Shown: positions 1-6,736, counted from the stretch's first letter. The stretch is DNA of 7,023 nucleotides from Paracoccaceae bacterium (GCA_016765235.1 JAESQH010000128.1:1-7023); one strand, 5' to 3'. The notes: a model not told the origin generated them from the letters alone. Numbers and translations are program-made.

Positions 1-1
1 C

Positions 2-406
2 TTGGCGAGGTCGGCCAACGATACGCCGCTATGGATTTGCCACCGCGCGGGGCTGGACAAAGCCCGTCTGAAAACATGGCGTAAAATCGGCGCAACTCTG
101 ATCGAAGTCACCCACAGCGATACCGGTGAGCTGGACCTTGCAGACATGGCGATCCAGCTTGGCAAGCGCGGTATCACGCGGGTGCTATGCGAAGGCGGGG
201 GGCGTTTAGCGTCCTCTTTGATTGCAGCGGAACTAGTGGACAATCTTGTAACATTCACCGCAGGTCTGGCGATAGGATCCGAGGGCGGCGCTGTTTTTGG
301 CCCCCTTCAGATTGACGCGTTAAAGGATGCCCCGCTATTCGATCTGGTTGAAAGTCGAACTGTTGGCCATGACATTATGACGACATGGAAACCTACCGCC
401 AGATAG
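2..406 (+). CDS. ribD: RibD, C-terminal part of reductase domain (5' truncated by window)
   Basis: This is the 3' end of the bifunctional diaminohydroxyphosphoribosylaminopyrimidine deaminase / 5-amino-6-(5-phosphoribosylamino)uracil reductase. The cytoplasmic enzyme carries out two successive steps of riboflavin synthesis after GTP cyclohydrolase II. Only about 134 residues are visible; the deaminase domain and the first part of the NADPH-dependent reductase domain lie upstream of base 1, and the first TTG in the window is not a start. The segment ITRVLCEGGGRLASSLI (about visible residues 57-73) followed by ELVDNLVTF is the hallmark of the RibD C-terminal domain. The end GHDIMTTWKP is also typical of the family. 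The stop TAG at 404-406 overlaps the 3' end of the converging kpsC by 14 bp. ribE, ribBX and ribH on the same strand 4.6 kb downstream suggest that ribD was once contiguous with them. Confidence 0.93.
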   Translation: MARSANDTPLWICHRAGLDKARLKTWRKIGATLIEVTHSDTGELDLADMAIQLGKRGITRVLCEGGGRLASSLIAAELVDNLVTFTAGLAIGSEGGAVFGPLQIDALKDAPLFDLVESRTVGHDIMTTWKPTAR

Positions 407-2408
407 CGGCGTACCCCGCGAAAAGCCCCTGAAGTTTTGACAACACCCGCAGCCTGATTGGCTTGTCGGTCTGCCCCGCCGCCAACCGATCCACGATCAA
501 CTCGGGCGTGCAAGGCAGGTTCGAAACGGGGTCGTGGTAGCGCGGATAATCAATCAAAGTCGCATGAACCAACTGGTCCAATGTAATTTCTACGCTGCGC
601 CGTTCGCACTCTGGGCCAATATCGCGCGTCAGCCCCCAGCCCGCATAAAACGGCAGGCCGAGGCACGTAACCGGCTTGCCGCGCAACAAGGCTTCGAACC
701 CCAACAGCGAGGTCATTGTCCAGATTTCATCGCTCGCCTCGATCAGTTCCGGGACGTTTGCGGCTTCTATAATTCGGTCACAATACTCTAAAGCGGCTTG
801 CTGCCCAACCGACCCGACCCGAAGCCCCGCCAGAACATCAGGATGCGGCTTATAAACAATATACGACAACGGATGCGCCGCCCGCGCGGCTTGTAACAAA
901 CCCATATTTGTTCGCACCTTCCCCGCCCCAAGTTTGATCGAGGCATCATCCTCAACCTGACCGGGCACCAGAATTACGTGGCGATCGACAGGGAAATCCA
1001 GCGCCTCGGTCCCTTTCAAGTTATACTTCGAAACTCCGCTCGTAAGGATTTGCGAGCGCAACGCGGCTGCCCTTTTTGAGGCACATGCGGGCAAACCACG
1101 GGAGGCAGAAATTAGCGCTTCAAGCTGGCTAGGTTTGGACGGATCATAATAAATTCCGTGATCATCCAGCACCAAAGATGCCGCAGGTGCCAATTCTGCG
1201 CCCAATCCGGAAGAGCGCAAAAAACCGTCTTCCATCCGAAGCAAAGGTACGTTTGCGGCAACGCACATATCCGCCAAGCCTGCACTCTCGCGGCTAGCCC
1301 AGACGACAACCTGCCCGTTGGTTACGCCGGCCTTTTCCACAGCCTTTGCATCCGTTTTTGCGAAGCTCACCACGTGCAAAAACCGCGCCACATTCCAGCG
1401 TTTCCACAGCCGCATCCCCAGCGCTTGCACCGGCAGCGCACCATCCCAATGATGCCGCGCTTGGGCTAACAACTGCTGCGCAGCCTCTTCGAAATCACAT
1501 GTGCGGCGGCGGGCGTGGTTATACCAGAACGGATAAACCAGCATCGCGCCCGCAAAAAGATCATCGACCGTTAACTTTCTGGTTCGACGCAGCACGGTTT
1601 GACGATCTTCGCTAAGCCCCCAACCCGCGTAAAACGGAACGCCGAAAACTTCGGGCCGATGCCCTGCCAATATCGCCTCGAACCCCATTTGCGAAGACAC
1701 GCAATAGACCTTTGCTGCCCCTTCCAGCAAAGCCCACGGGTTTATAGGTTCACAAGATAGAATCGTATTTTCGTCCTCGTCCGCAGTTGTAAAATGTCCT
1801 TGTTTATCGCTGTTCCGCACCGCCGGATGTGTCCGGATAACAATCCGCGCCCCCGGATTTTCCGCCCGTGCTGCCGCCAACATTTCCGCAAAACTGCCGG
1901 CATCCGCCAACCCGCCAACAATCGAGGCATCACCTGCAACTTGATCAACTACCAGAATGTACCCCGCCGCCAGCGCCGATCCACACGAGACGGCGTTATA
2001 TTTCGACAGACCGTAATGGCGCAAAAATGCCCGCCCTTGCGCGGCCCGCACCAACAGGTCCGCATCAAAATCCGTCGATTGCAGAATTTCTTCTAATCGC
2101 GACGGTCCTCGACCCTCGAAATGCACACCGATATCGTCAATGTTTAACCCAACAGGCGGGGAGCCTAATCCCGGTAAAACCGAGCGTAAAAATGCATCCT
2201 CGAATGTCACTACCCCAGAGGTCGGCCAGCGCGAAAGCACGCGACGTGACATCGCAATACGCCCCCAAACGCCGATGTTTCGACCGTGAACGCCAAACCA
2301 CCCCGTTGATATCGAATATCCAGCGGCGCGGATTACGCGGCGCAAAGGTCGTGAAAACACAAGTCCGGTCGAAAATACCGCTACATGTTGCCGTGTGGAT
2401 TTACTCAA
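393..2408 (-). CDS. kpsC: KpsC, two-domain beta-Kdo transferase for the capsule lipid linker
   Basis: The 671-residue product is close in length to E. coli KpsC. In the ABC-transporter capsule pathway KpsC extends the poly-beta-Kdo linker started by KpsS on lyso-phosphatidylglycerol, at the cytoplasmic face of the inner membrane. It consists of two homologous capsule-synthesis (PF05159-type) halves, about 1-325 and 330-645, with the same ordered motifs. EDAFLRS (70-76) matches EDGFLRSSG (393-401); LNIDDIGVHF (88-97) matches LVLDDHGIYY (412-421); SKYN occurs at 135 and 460. DQVAGDAS (155-162) matches GQVEDDAS (483-490); RTHP (192-195) matches YKPHP (519-523); GVPFYAGWGL (256-265) matches GLPFYAGWGL (584-593). 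The start is TTG at 2408: no ATG or GTG precedes the conserved VFSTGL at residues 11-16. Its first 8 bases overlap the end of the upstream OPX gene, so translational coupling is likely. The stop TAG lies inside the ribD tail. The catalytic assignment of each half comes from the family, not from this sequence. Confidence 0.95.
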   Translation of the reverse strand: MSKSTRQHVAVFSTGLVFSRPLRRVIRAAGYSISTGWFGVHGRNIGVWGRIAMSRRVLSRWPTSGVVTFEDAFLRSVLPGLGSPPVGLNIDDIGVHFEGRGPSRLEEILQSTDFDADLLVRAAQGRAFLRHYGLSKYNAVSCGSALAAGYILVVDQVAGDASIVGGLADAGSFAEMLAAARAENPGARIVIRTHPAVRNSDKQGHFTTADEDENTILSCEPINPWALLEGAAKVYCVSSQMGFEAILAGHRPEVFGVPFYAGWGLSEDRQTVLRRTRKLTVDDLFAGAMLVYPFWYNHARRRTCDFEEAAQQLLAQARHHWDGALPVQALGMRLWKRWNVARFLHVVSFAKTDAKAVEKAGVTNGQVVVWASRESAGLADMCVAANVPLLRMEDGFLRSSGLGAELAPAASLVLDDHGIYYDPSKPSQLEALISASRGLPACASKRAAALRSQILTSGVSKYNLKGTEALDFPVDRHVILVPGQVEDDASIKLGAGKVRTNMGLLQAARAAHPLSYIVYKPHPDVLAGLRVGSVGQQAALEYCDRIIEAANVPELIEASDEIWTMTSLLGFEALLRGKPVTCLGLPFYAGWGLTRDIGPECERRSVEITLDQLVHATLIDYPRYHDPVSNLPCTPELIVDRLAAGQTDKPIRLRVLSKLQGLFAGYAAIWR

Positions 2409-3549
2409 AGATACTCGCGGTACCGGTTAGCGCGGTATCAAGTGCAGCAGTTGCATTCAACGCGCCAATCACCGTGAACAGCAACGTGCGCCATTTCACA
2501 TACGGAGCTTCGGTCACATAAATCGTGTCCTCGTCCTGAATCGGGAATTTACCGGCCACCAGCATGCTGGATTGCGATGTTAGATCGACCAGATACGCAA
2601 ATTTTTGCGGCCCGACAAGATCACTCCGTCCCAGAACGCGATTGGCAATCGGCGCTGGTTCTTCGCGAAACACAAAAATCCCTTTGGCGTTCGACTGGTT
2701 CGCGCGAAGGCCACCCACCGCGGCCAATGCCTCCAGCACAGTCGGGTTTTGGGTTTCAAAACTTATGCGTCGCTGACCTGTGGTCCCCATAGAGATAAAA
2801 TACCGTTCGTCTTTTTCCAGAACAATCTTGTCACCTGCACGCAGCGGGATGTCGTCTGCCGGATTGTCTAACAAATTCTGGAACCATATCTCGCCAACTT
2901 TCGCCCCCCGCCGCACCGTGATTTTCACCACACTTGGATCAAGCGTAATACCACCCGCCCGCGCCAACATGCCCGTCAAACGACGGCTCGAAGCATCAAT
3001 CGGGTATATCCCTTGCCCGCCAACGCCACCAAGAATGCTAACGGTCGCGCCGTCACCCGGTTCGCGCCGCACCTCGATCTGTGGATCAGGCGTTTGATCT
3101 TCCAGCATGCTGGTGATTTTCAAACGCAGCTCATCCGGCGTATACCCGCTTGCCTTAACGGAGCCGGCATAGGGGATGAAAATGTTTCCTAGCTGATCAA
3201 CCTGCATCGCGGGCAAGGTTGTTACCTTGCTTCCGAGTGTCGAGAACAGCCCGTTTTCGACATTCTCCCAGATGGTTATCGTGAGCGTATCACCCGCGAA
3301 TATTCGATCGACCGAAACAACGCCTGCATTGCGAAAGGATTGACTGAAACCCGATGACCGCTGCCGCGTGCTGGCATTTATTACCGATTGGTTAACATCC
3401 ACAATGAACAAATCGCCACCGTTTTCGACGCTGCTATTCTGAATATCCTTCACGCTTGGACCGGAGGAGGGCAAGCCACAAGACGCCAAGACCATAACAC
3501 CGGCGGACAGAACGGCCAGCCGGAGAGCGCGCGAAAACTTGTTGGTCAT
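2401..3549 (-). CDS. Outer-membrane polysaccharide export (OPX) lipoprotein, Wza/CtrA/BexD/KpsD family
   Basis: This protein would form the outer-membrane channel through which capsule polysaccharide leaves the cell. From ATG at 3549 it has 382 residues, close to Wza, CtrA and BexD and well short of E. coli KpsD, so I give no gene symbol. The N-terminus is a lipoprotein signal: basic MTNKFSRALR, a hydrophobic stretch, then lipobox LASC with Cys24 as the lipidation site. Next comes the polysaccharide-export domain, with GDTLTITIWE (86-95) and DQLGNIFIPYAGSV (118-131). Two SLBB-like repeats follow, about 169-246 (VSILGGVGGQG, then PLRAGDKIVL) and about 249-346 (FISMGTTGQR, then FPIQDEDTIYV). 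The tail from about 350 to 382 is hydrophobic/amphipathic and could be the membrane-spanning helix known in Wza. The 3549 start is chosen because GGACAGGA lies about 8 bp upstream and the signal peptide begins there; an in-frame ATG at 3558 and TTG at 3609 would spoil it. It lies 63 bp after kpsS and overlaps kpsC by 8 bp. Confidence 0.92.
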   Translation of the reverse strand: MTNKFSRALRLAVLSAGVMVLASCGLPSSGPSVKDIQNSSVENGGDLFIVDVNQSVINASTRQRSSGFSQSFRNAGVVSVDRIFAGDTLTITIWENVENGLFSTLGSKVTTLPAMQVDQLGNIFIPYAGSVKASGYTPDELRLKITSMLEDQTPDPQIEVRREPGDGATVSILGGVGGQGIYPIDASSRRLTGMLARAGGITLDPSVVKITVRRGAKVGEIWFQNLLDNPADDIPLRAGDKIVLEKDERYFISMGTTGQRRISFETQNPTVLEALAAVGGLRANQSNAKGIFVFREEPAPIANRVLGRSDLVGPQKFAYLVDLTSQSSMLVAGKFPIQDEDTIYVTEAPYVKWRTLLFTVIGALNATAALDTALTGTASIFE

Positions 3550-3612
3550 AAGAATCATCCTGTCCGTGTAACGAACCGCGAAAATACCAACACACACCAA
3601 AGGAAGCAAACC

Positions 3613-4914
3613 TTATGTAGTCGGGCTGTCGCCGCCCACAACCAATTTCAGATCGGCACTTGCTGATTGTGTACCTTCCAACTTGGTTAAGTACGGATCG
3701 TCTTTTGACAACATCAAATCTACCAACCGACGCAACAGCTCCGCCCGACCACGTTGCGTGTAATATCCACCGCCGATCTGCGAGGTTTCCGACAGAAACT
3801 TACGGTAATAATTGTACGACTCCGCGTCTGGTGCATCGGGTTCGGCAAAAAACTCGGCCAAGGATTTTCCGGATACCAACTCGGGCTTGGAAAAGACCGA
3901 CCGGCCCAGCGCAAATACAGGCAGATTGCGCCACAATGCCTGCTGTGCAGCGGTGGAGTTCACCGTAACCGTGCTGTTGGCACTATCCAGCAACGGCCCC
4001 AATTTTCCACCCGGAATATATAAGGTTCGCGCCGAAATTTCCGCCTGCATCGCGAGCTTGCGTACAATAGAAGGCAGCGGTTCGCGACCATCTTCAAACG
4101 GGTGCGCCTTAAAGACCAGCTTGTGATGCGAGGCCGCACCAACAGCAAATTCAGCGATAACTTTCTCGATGAATTCTTCAACCGAGTTGAAATCCGAATG
4201 GGCTCGCAAAGACGCATCATGGCTAAGTTGCAGCAACACCAGATGATATATCGCCCCGCTACGCAACAACCGCCGCGTGCGTATCCGCCGCTGAAGCCCG
4301 TGCAGCGGCATCCCGATCAGCTTGTTAATATAATACCCCAACTCAGTCAGAACCGAGACTTCGCGGTGCGGTCGATAATTCCTGAACCGCCGTGTCGGAA
4401 CCGACAAAAACAGATGATACAGGAACCCGTAAAACGCGTGATGCCAAGCTGACCCCCACTGCACAGGAACTTCCGGCAGTTCCGCTGGATGGGCGTCAAC
4501 TGCGCGGCGGATATCGTCCATGCTCAGGTCCATCAGAACCGAGTGCCCGTTGGTTCCACCCCGCTCGTACGTCGCCCAGCAAGGCCGCAAATAGCCTTCC
4601 TCGAAGCAATGCGCCGTGATCCCGCGTGCCTTCGCGATCGCGCGCGCCGTTTTATGGATCGGTCGGCTGTCGCCGTACAAAACTATATCGGTAATGCCTT
4701 CGCGCGTCAGGTAATCTTCCAAAAACGCCGACCATTCCTCGGGCTTACCGTCAAACGGTTTGAACCACGAATTCCGCATCCAGAAAACCGCATCGCCGCG
4801 ATTAAACCCGATCCGCGACACCGACGCGCCCGTCGCCGCAATTTTCGCACCAAGCTGGCGGAAAAACGGGCCGTGCGGGCCTTGCAGGAACAAAAACTTC
4901 CGGTGCAGTGTCAA
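3613..4914 (-). CDS. kpsS: KpsS, initiating beta-Kdo transferase for capsule lipid anchor
   Basis: KpsS adds the first beta-Kdo residue to (lyso)phosphatidylglycerol, making the primer that KpsC extends. It works on the cytoplasmic side of the inner membrane. From the preferred TTG start at 4914 the protein has 433 residues. Numbered from the alternative start (454 residues), family motifs are FLFLQGPHGPFF (28-39), the nearly invariant N-terminal signature; YGDSRPIHKTA (101-111); CFEEGYLRP (124-132); LLQLSHDASLRAHSDF (248-263); KAHPFEDG (290-297); and VNSTAAQQAL (339-348). No ATG or GTG is available before the signature. TTG at 4977, just after an in-frame TAA, would add 21 residues rarely seen before FLFLQGP in this family; TTG at 4914 has GGAA about 9 bp upstream and places the signature at residue 7. 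The stop is certain, the start is not. It is the first gene of the minus-strand block, diverging from ribE. Confidence 0.92.
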   Translation of the reverse strand: MTLHRKFLFLQGPHGPFFRQLGAKIAATGASVSRIGFNRGDAVFWMRNSWFKPFDGKPEEWSAFLEDYLTREGITDIVLYGDSRPIHKTARAIAKARGITAHCFEEGYLRPCWATYERGGTNGHSVLMDLSMDDIRRAVDAHPAELPEVPVQWGSAWHHAFYGFLYHLFLSVPTRRFRNYRPHREVSVLTELGYYINKLIGMPLHGLQRRIRTRRLLRSGAIYHLVLLQLSHDASLRAHSDFNSVEEFIEKVIAEFAVGAASHHKLVFKAHPFEDGREPLPSIVRKLAMQAEISARTLYIPGGKLGPLLDSANSTVTVNSTAAQQALWRNLPVFALGRSVFSKPELVSGKSLAEFFAEPDAPDAESYNYYRKFLSETSQIGGGYYTQRGRAELLRRLVDLMLSKDDPYLTKLEGTQSASADLKLVVGGDSPTT

Positions 4915-5045
4915 AATGGCGGTTTCCAGAACGATAAACAATCGCGCTTTGATACGCGAAACGTCGCGTTTTCGCAATTACAAATGCCTTGCCCCTTCGC
5001 GCCCGCCGCGCTACCACAATCCTTGAAGCATAAGGAGAACGGCGT
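4915..5045. promoter_or_regulatory. Divergent intergenic region between kpsS and ribE
   Basis: This 131-bp stretch (68 bp if kpsS starts at 4977) must hold the minus-strand kps promoter, and any local promoter for ribE unless ribE depends on read-through from ribD. On the minus strand TGTAAT (4982 to 4977) differs from the sigma-70 -10 consensus at one position, but no good -35 lies 17-18 bp upstream. On the plus strand TTGCCC (4989-4994) is followed after 17 bp by TACCAC, a poor -10. An imperfect inverted repeat GCGAAA-8 bp-TTTCGC occupies 4956-4975. The region is too short for an FMN riboswitch next to ribE and none of its conserved elements is visible. Promoter positions are guesses; that promoters must lie here or nearby is the solid part. 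Confidence 0.4.
5032..5037 (+). promoter_or_regulatory. Strong Shine-Dalgarno site of ribE
   Basis: AAGGAG stands 8 bp before the ribE ATG at 5046. It is the best ribosome binding site in the window and fixes that start. A strong site at the head of ribE fits ribE leading its own transcript (ribE-ribBX-ribH), because the two following genes have only weak sites and short spacings. Confidence 0.8.
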
Positions 5046-5636
5046 ATGTTTACCGGCATTGTTACAGACATCGGCACCATCCAGAAAACCGAAGAACGCG
5101 GCGATCTGCGCGCGCGGATATTATGTTCTTACGACATGAGCGGCGTGGACCTCGGCGCCTCTATCGCCAGTGACGGCGTTTGCCTGACAGAGGTTGCCAA
5201 AGGCGACGACTGGTACGACGTCGATATTTCAGCCGAAACAGTATCGAAAACCACCCTCGACGGTTGGAAGGCTGGCAAACGTGTAAACCTTGAACGCGCG
5301 CTTAAACTGGGCGACGAACTTGGCGGGCATATCGTGTCTGGCCACGTAGACGGCCTCGCCACTATCACGAAGATGCAAGACGATGGCGACAGCACCCGCG
5401 TTACCTTGACCGCGCCAAAAGATCTCGCGAAATTCATCGCCCAGAAGGGTTCCGTGACGTTAAACGGTGCATCTCTGACGGTTAATGACGTGACGGGGTG
5501 TGATTTTGATATCAACTTCATACCTCACACAAAGACCCACACCACTTGGGGCGACGCTGCCGTTGGTGATCGGGTGAATTTGGAAATTGACACGCTGGCA
5601 CGCTATGTGGCGCGACTGGCCGAAATGCAGGGCTAA
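5046..5636 (+). CDS. ribE: Riboflavin synthase, alpha subunit
   Basis: The enzyme performs the last step of riboflavin synthesis, a dismutation of two 6,7-dimethyl-8-ribityllumazine molecules into riboflavin and the pyrimidinedione precursor. It normally acts as a cytoplasmic trimer. The 196 residues match the usual 200-220. It starts with the classic MFTGIV and contains two lumazine-binding barrels, about 1-90 and 95-190. Barrel one has DGVCLTEV (43-50, with the conserved Cys46) and ETVSKTTL (64-71). The junction carries GGHIVSGHVDG (93-103) with its conserved histidines. Barrel two has GSVTLNGASLTVNDV (135-149), IPHTKTHTTW (159-168) and NLEIDTLARYV (178-188). The start is set by AAGGAG 8 bp upstream. 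The stop TAA is 2 bp before ribBX. The gene is called ribE or ribC in different organisms; I follow the E. coli product order (ribE for alpha, ribH for beta). Confidence 0.97.
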   Translation: MFTGIVTDIGTIQKTEERGDLRARILCSYDMSGVDLGASIASDGVCLTEVAKGDDWYDVDISAETVSKTTLDGWKAGKRVNLERALKLGDELGGHIVSGHVDGLATITKMQDDGDSTRVTLTAPKDLAKFIAQKGSVTLNGASLTVNDVTGCDFDINFIPHTKTHTTWGDAAVGDRVNLEIDTLARYVARLAEMQG

Positions 5637-5638
5637 CC

Positions 5639-6733
5639 ATGACCGACTACACAACCGCCATTTCCACCATCGAGGACATCATCGAGGACGCCCGCAATGG
5701 CCGCATGTTCATCCTCGTTGACCACGAAGACCGAGAAAACGAGGGCGATCTGGTGATCCCAGCCCAAATGGCCACACCCGACGCGATCAACTTCATGGCC
5801 ACCTATGGCCGCGGCCTGATCTGCCTGACCCTGACCGGCGAACAAATCGAACGCCTAGGCGTACCAATGATGACGTCCAACAATTCATCGCGCCACGAAA
5901 CCCCGTTCACCGTGTCGATCGAGGCCGCTGAGGGCGTCACTACCGGCATCTCCGCCCACGACCGCGCGCACACTGTTTCAGTGGCTATCAACCCGCAAGT
6001 CCAGACCCGCGACATCGCCACACCGGGCCATGTTTTTCCGCTAAAAGCCCGCCCCGGTGGCGTGCTGGTACGCGCAGGCCATACCGAGGCCGCGACAGAT
6101 ATTTCCCGCCTCGCAGGATTAAACCCCTCGGGCGTGATTTGCGAGATCATGAACGACGACGGCTCCATGGCTCGCTTGCCAGACCTGATCAAATTTGCGC
6201 AAAAGCATGGCCTAAAGATTGGCACAATTTCCGACCTGATCGCCTACCGCCACCGCCACGACAATCTGGTCCGTGAAACGGCCCAAAAAACCGTAACATC
6301 GGCGTTTGGCGGCGAATGGAACCTCCGCGTATTCACAGACGAAACATCCGGCACCGAACACATCGCCCTAACCAAAGGTGACATCGCCAGCCCCGAACCA
6401 GTGCTGGTCCGCACCCACGCGCTCAACCCGCTGGAAGACGTGCTGGGATTAGGTACAACATTTGCGAACAAGCTTCCAAAAGCGATGCAAATCATCGCAG
6501 ACGAAGGCCGAGGCGTCGTTGTACTGTTCCGCAACCCCAGCCAGAAACTTGCGCTAGACGATCAGGAAGCCCCCGAAACCCTGCGCCAAACCGGCATCGG
6601 GGCGCAAATCCTGTCCAGCCTAGGCCTGTCCGACATCATATTGCTAACCGACAGCCCCATGCCCAAAATAATCGGACTGGACGCCTATGACGTCACCATC
6701 GTCGGCACTCAACCCATCTATGAGGGCACGTAA
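5639..6733 (+). CDS. ribB: RibBX: DHBP synthase fused to degenerate GTP cyclohydrolase II-like domain
   Basis: The N-terminal half (about 1-205) is 3,4-dihydroxy-2-butanone-4-phosphate synthase, which converts ribulose 5-phosphate into the four-carbon unit used by lumazine synthase. It keeps DHEDRENEGDLV (28-39, with the acidic/arginine active-site cluster), TGISAHDRAHT (102-112), FPLKARPGGVLVRAGHTE (133-150) and CEIMNDDGSMAR (168-179). The C-terminal half (about 220-364) has the fold-level pattern of GTP cyclohydrolase II: VLVRTHALNPLEDVLG (255-270), DEGRGVVVLFRNP (288-300), TGIGAQILSSLGLSDIILLT (318-337) and KIIGLDAY (343-350). It contains no cysteine at all, so the three zinc ligands of RibA are gone, and the RQEGRGIGL stretch is replaced by RNPSQKLAL. 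It should therefore not hydrolyse GTP. This matches the proteobacterial RibBX variant. The start ATG lies 2 bp after the ribE stop with only a weak upstream CAGGG, implying coupling. A separate ribA is expected elsewhere. Confidence 0.95.
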   Translation: MTDYTTAISTIEDIIEDARNGRMFILVDHEDRENEGDLVIPAQMATPDAINFMATYGRGLICLTLTGEQIERLGVPMMTSNNSSRHETPFTVSIEAAEGVTTGISAHDRAHTVSVAINPQVQTRDIATPGHVFPLKARPGGVLVRAGHTEAATDISRLAGLNPSGVICEIMNDDGSMARLPDLIKFAQKHGLKIGTISDLIAYRHRHDNLVRETAQKTVTSAFGGEWNLRVFTDETSGTEHIALTKGDIASPEPVLVRTHALNPLEDVLGLGTTFANKLPKAMQIIADEGRGVVVLFRNPSQKLALDDQEAPETLRQTGIGAQILSSLGLSDIILLTDSPMPKIIGLDAYDVTIVGTQPIYEGT

Positions 6734-6736
6734 ATC

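Noticed and set aside
385..440. Bidirectional intrinsic terminator between ribD and kpsC
   Set aside because: Only a 4-bp stem with a 6-base loop and no adjoining T-run is present; this is not sufficient.
534..791. Plus-strand reading frames antisense to kpsC (also around 1158-1615)
   Set aside because: They mirror conserved kpsC codons such as the FYAGWGL region and have no independent gene signals.
1868..2521. 217-residue plus-strand reading frame across the OPX/kpsC junction
   Set aside because: It lies antisense to two clear family genes, its product is rich in Pro, Arg and Gln with no recognisable motif, and it has no Shine-Dalgarno. It is a shadow of codon bias.
3550..3609. N-terminal extension of the OPX gene to TTG at 3609
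   Set aside because: It would place 20 residues before a complete lipoprotein signal peptide; GGACAGGA before ATG 3549 explains the start better.
3550..3612. Separate promoter or terminator in the 63-bp gap between kpsS and the OPX gene
   Set aside because: I see no hairpin with a T-run and no convincing -35/-10 pair; the genes are simplest read as one transcript.
393..4977. Recent mobile-element insertion of the capsule block
   Set aside because: I found no transposase, integrase, terminal inverted repeats or target-site duplication, and GC content of sampled stretches does not clearly differ between kps and rib genes.
4978..5045. FMN riboswitch ahead of ribE
   Set aside because: The space is too short and none of the conserved RFN-element sequences or its multi-stem arrangement can be seen.
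4489..5139. 216-residue plus-strand reading frame overlapping kpsS and the ribE start
   Set aside because: It is antisense to kpsS and out of frame with ribE, with low-complexity Arg/Pro-rich composition and no family pattern.
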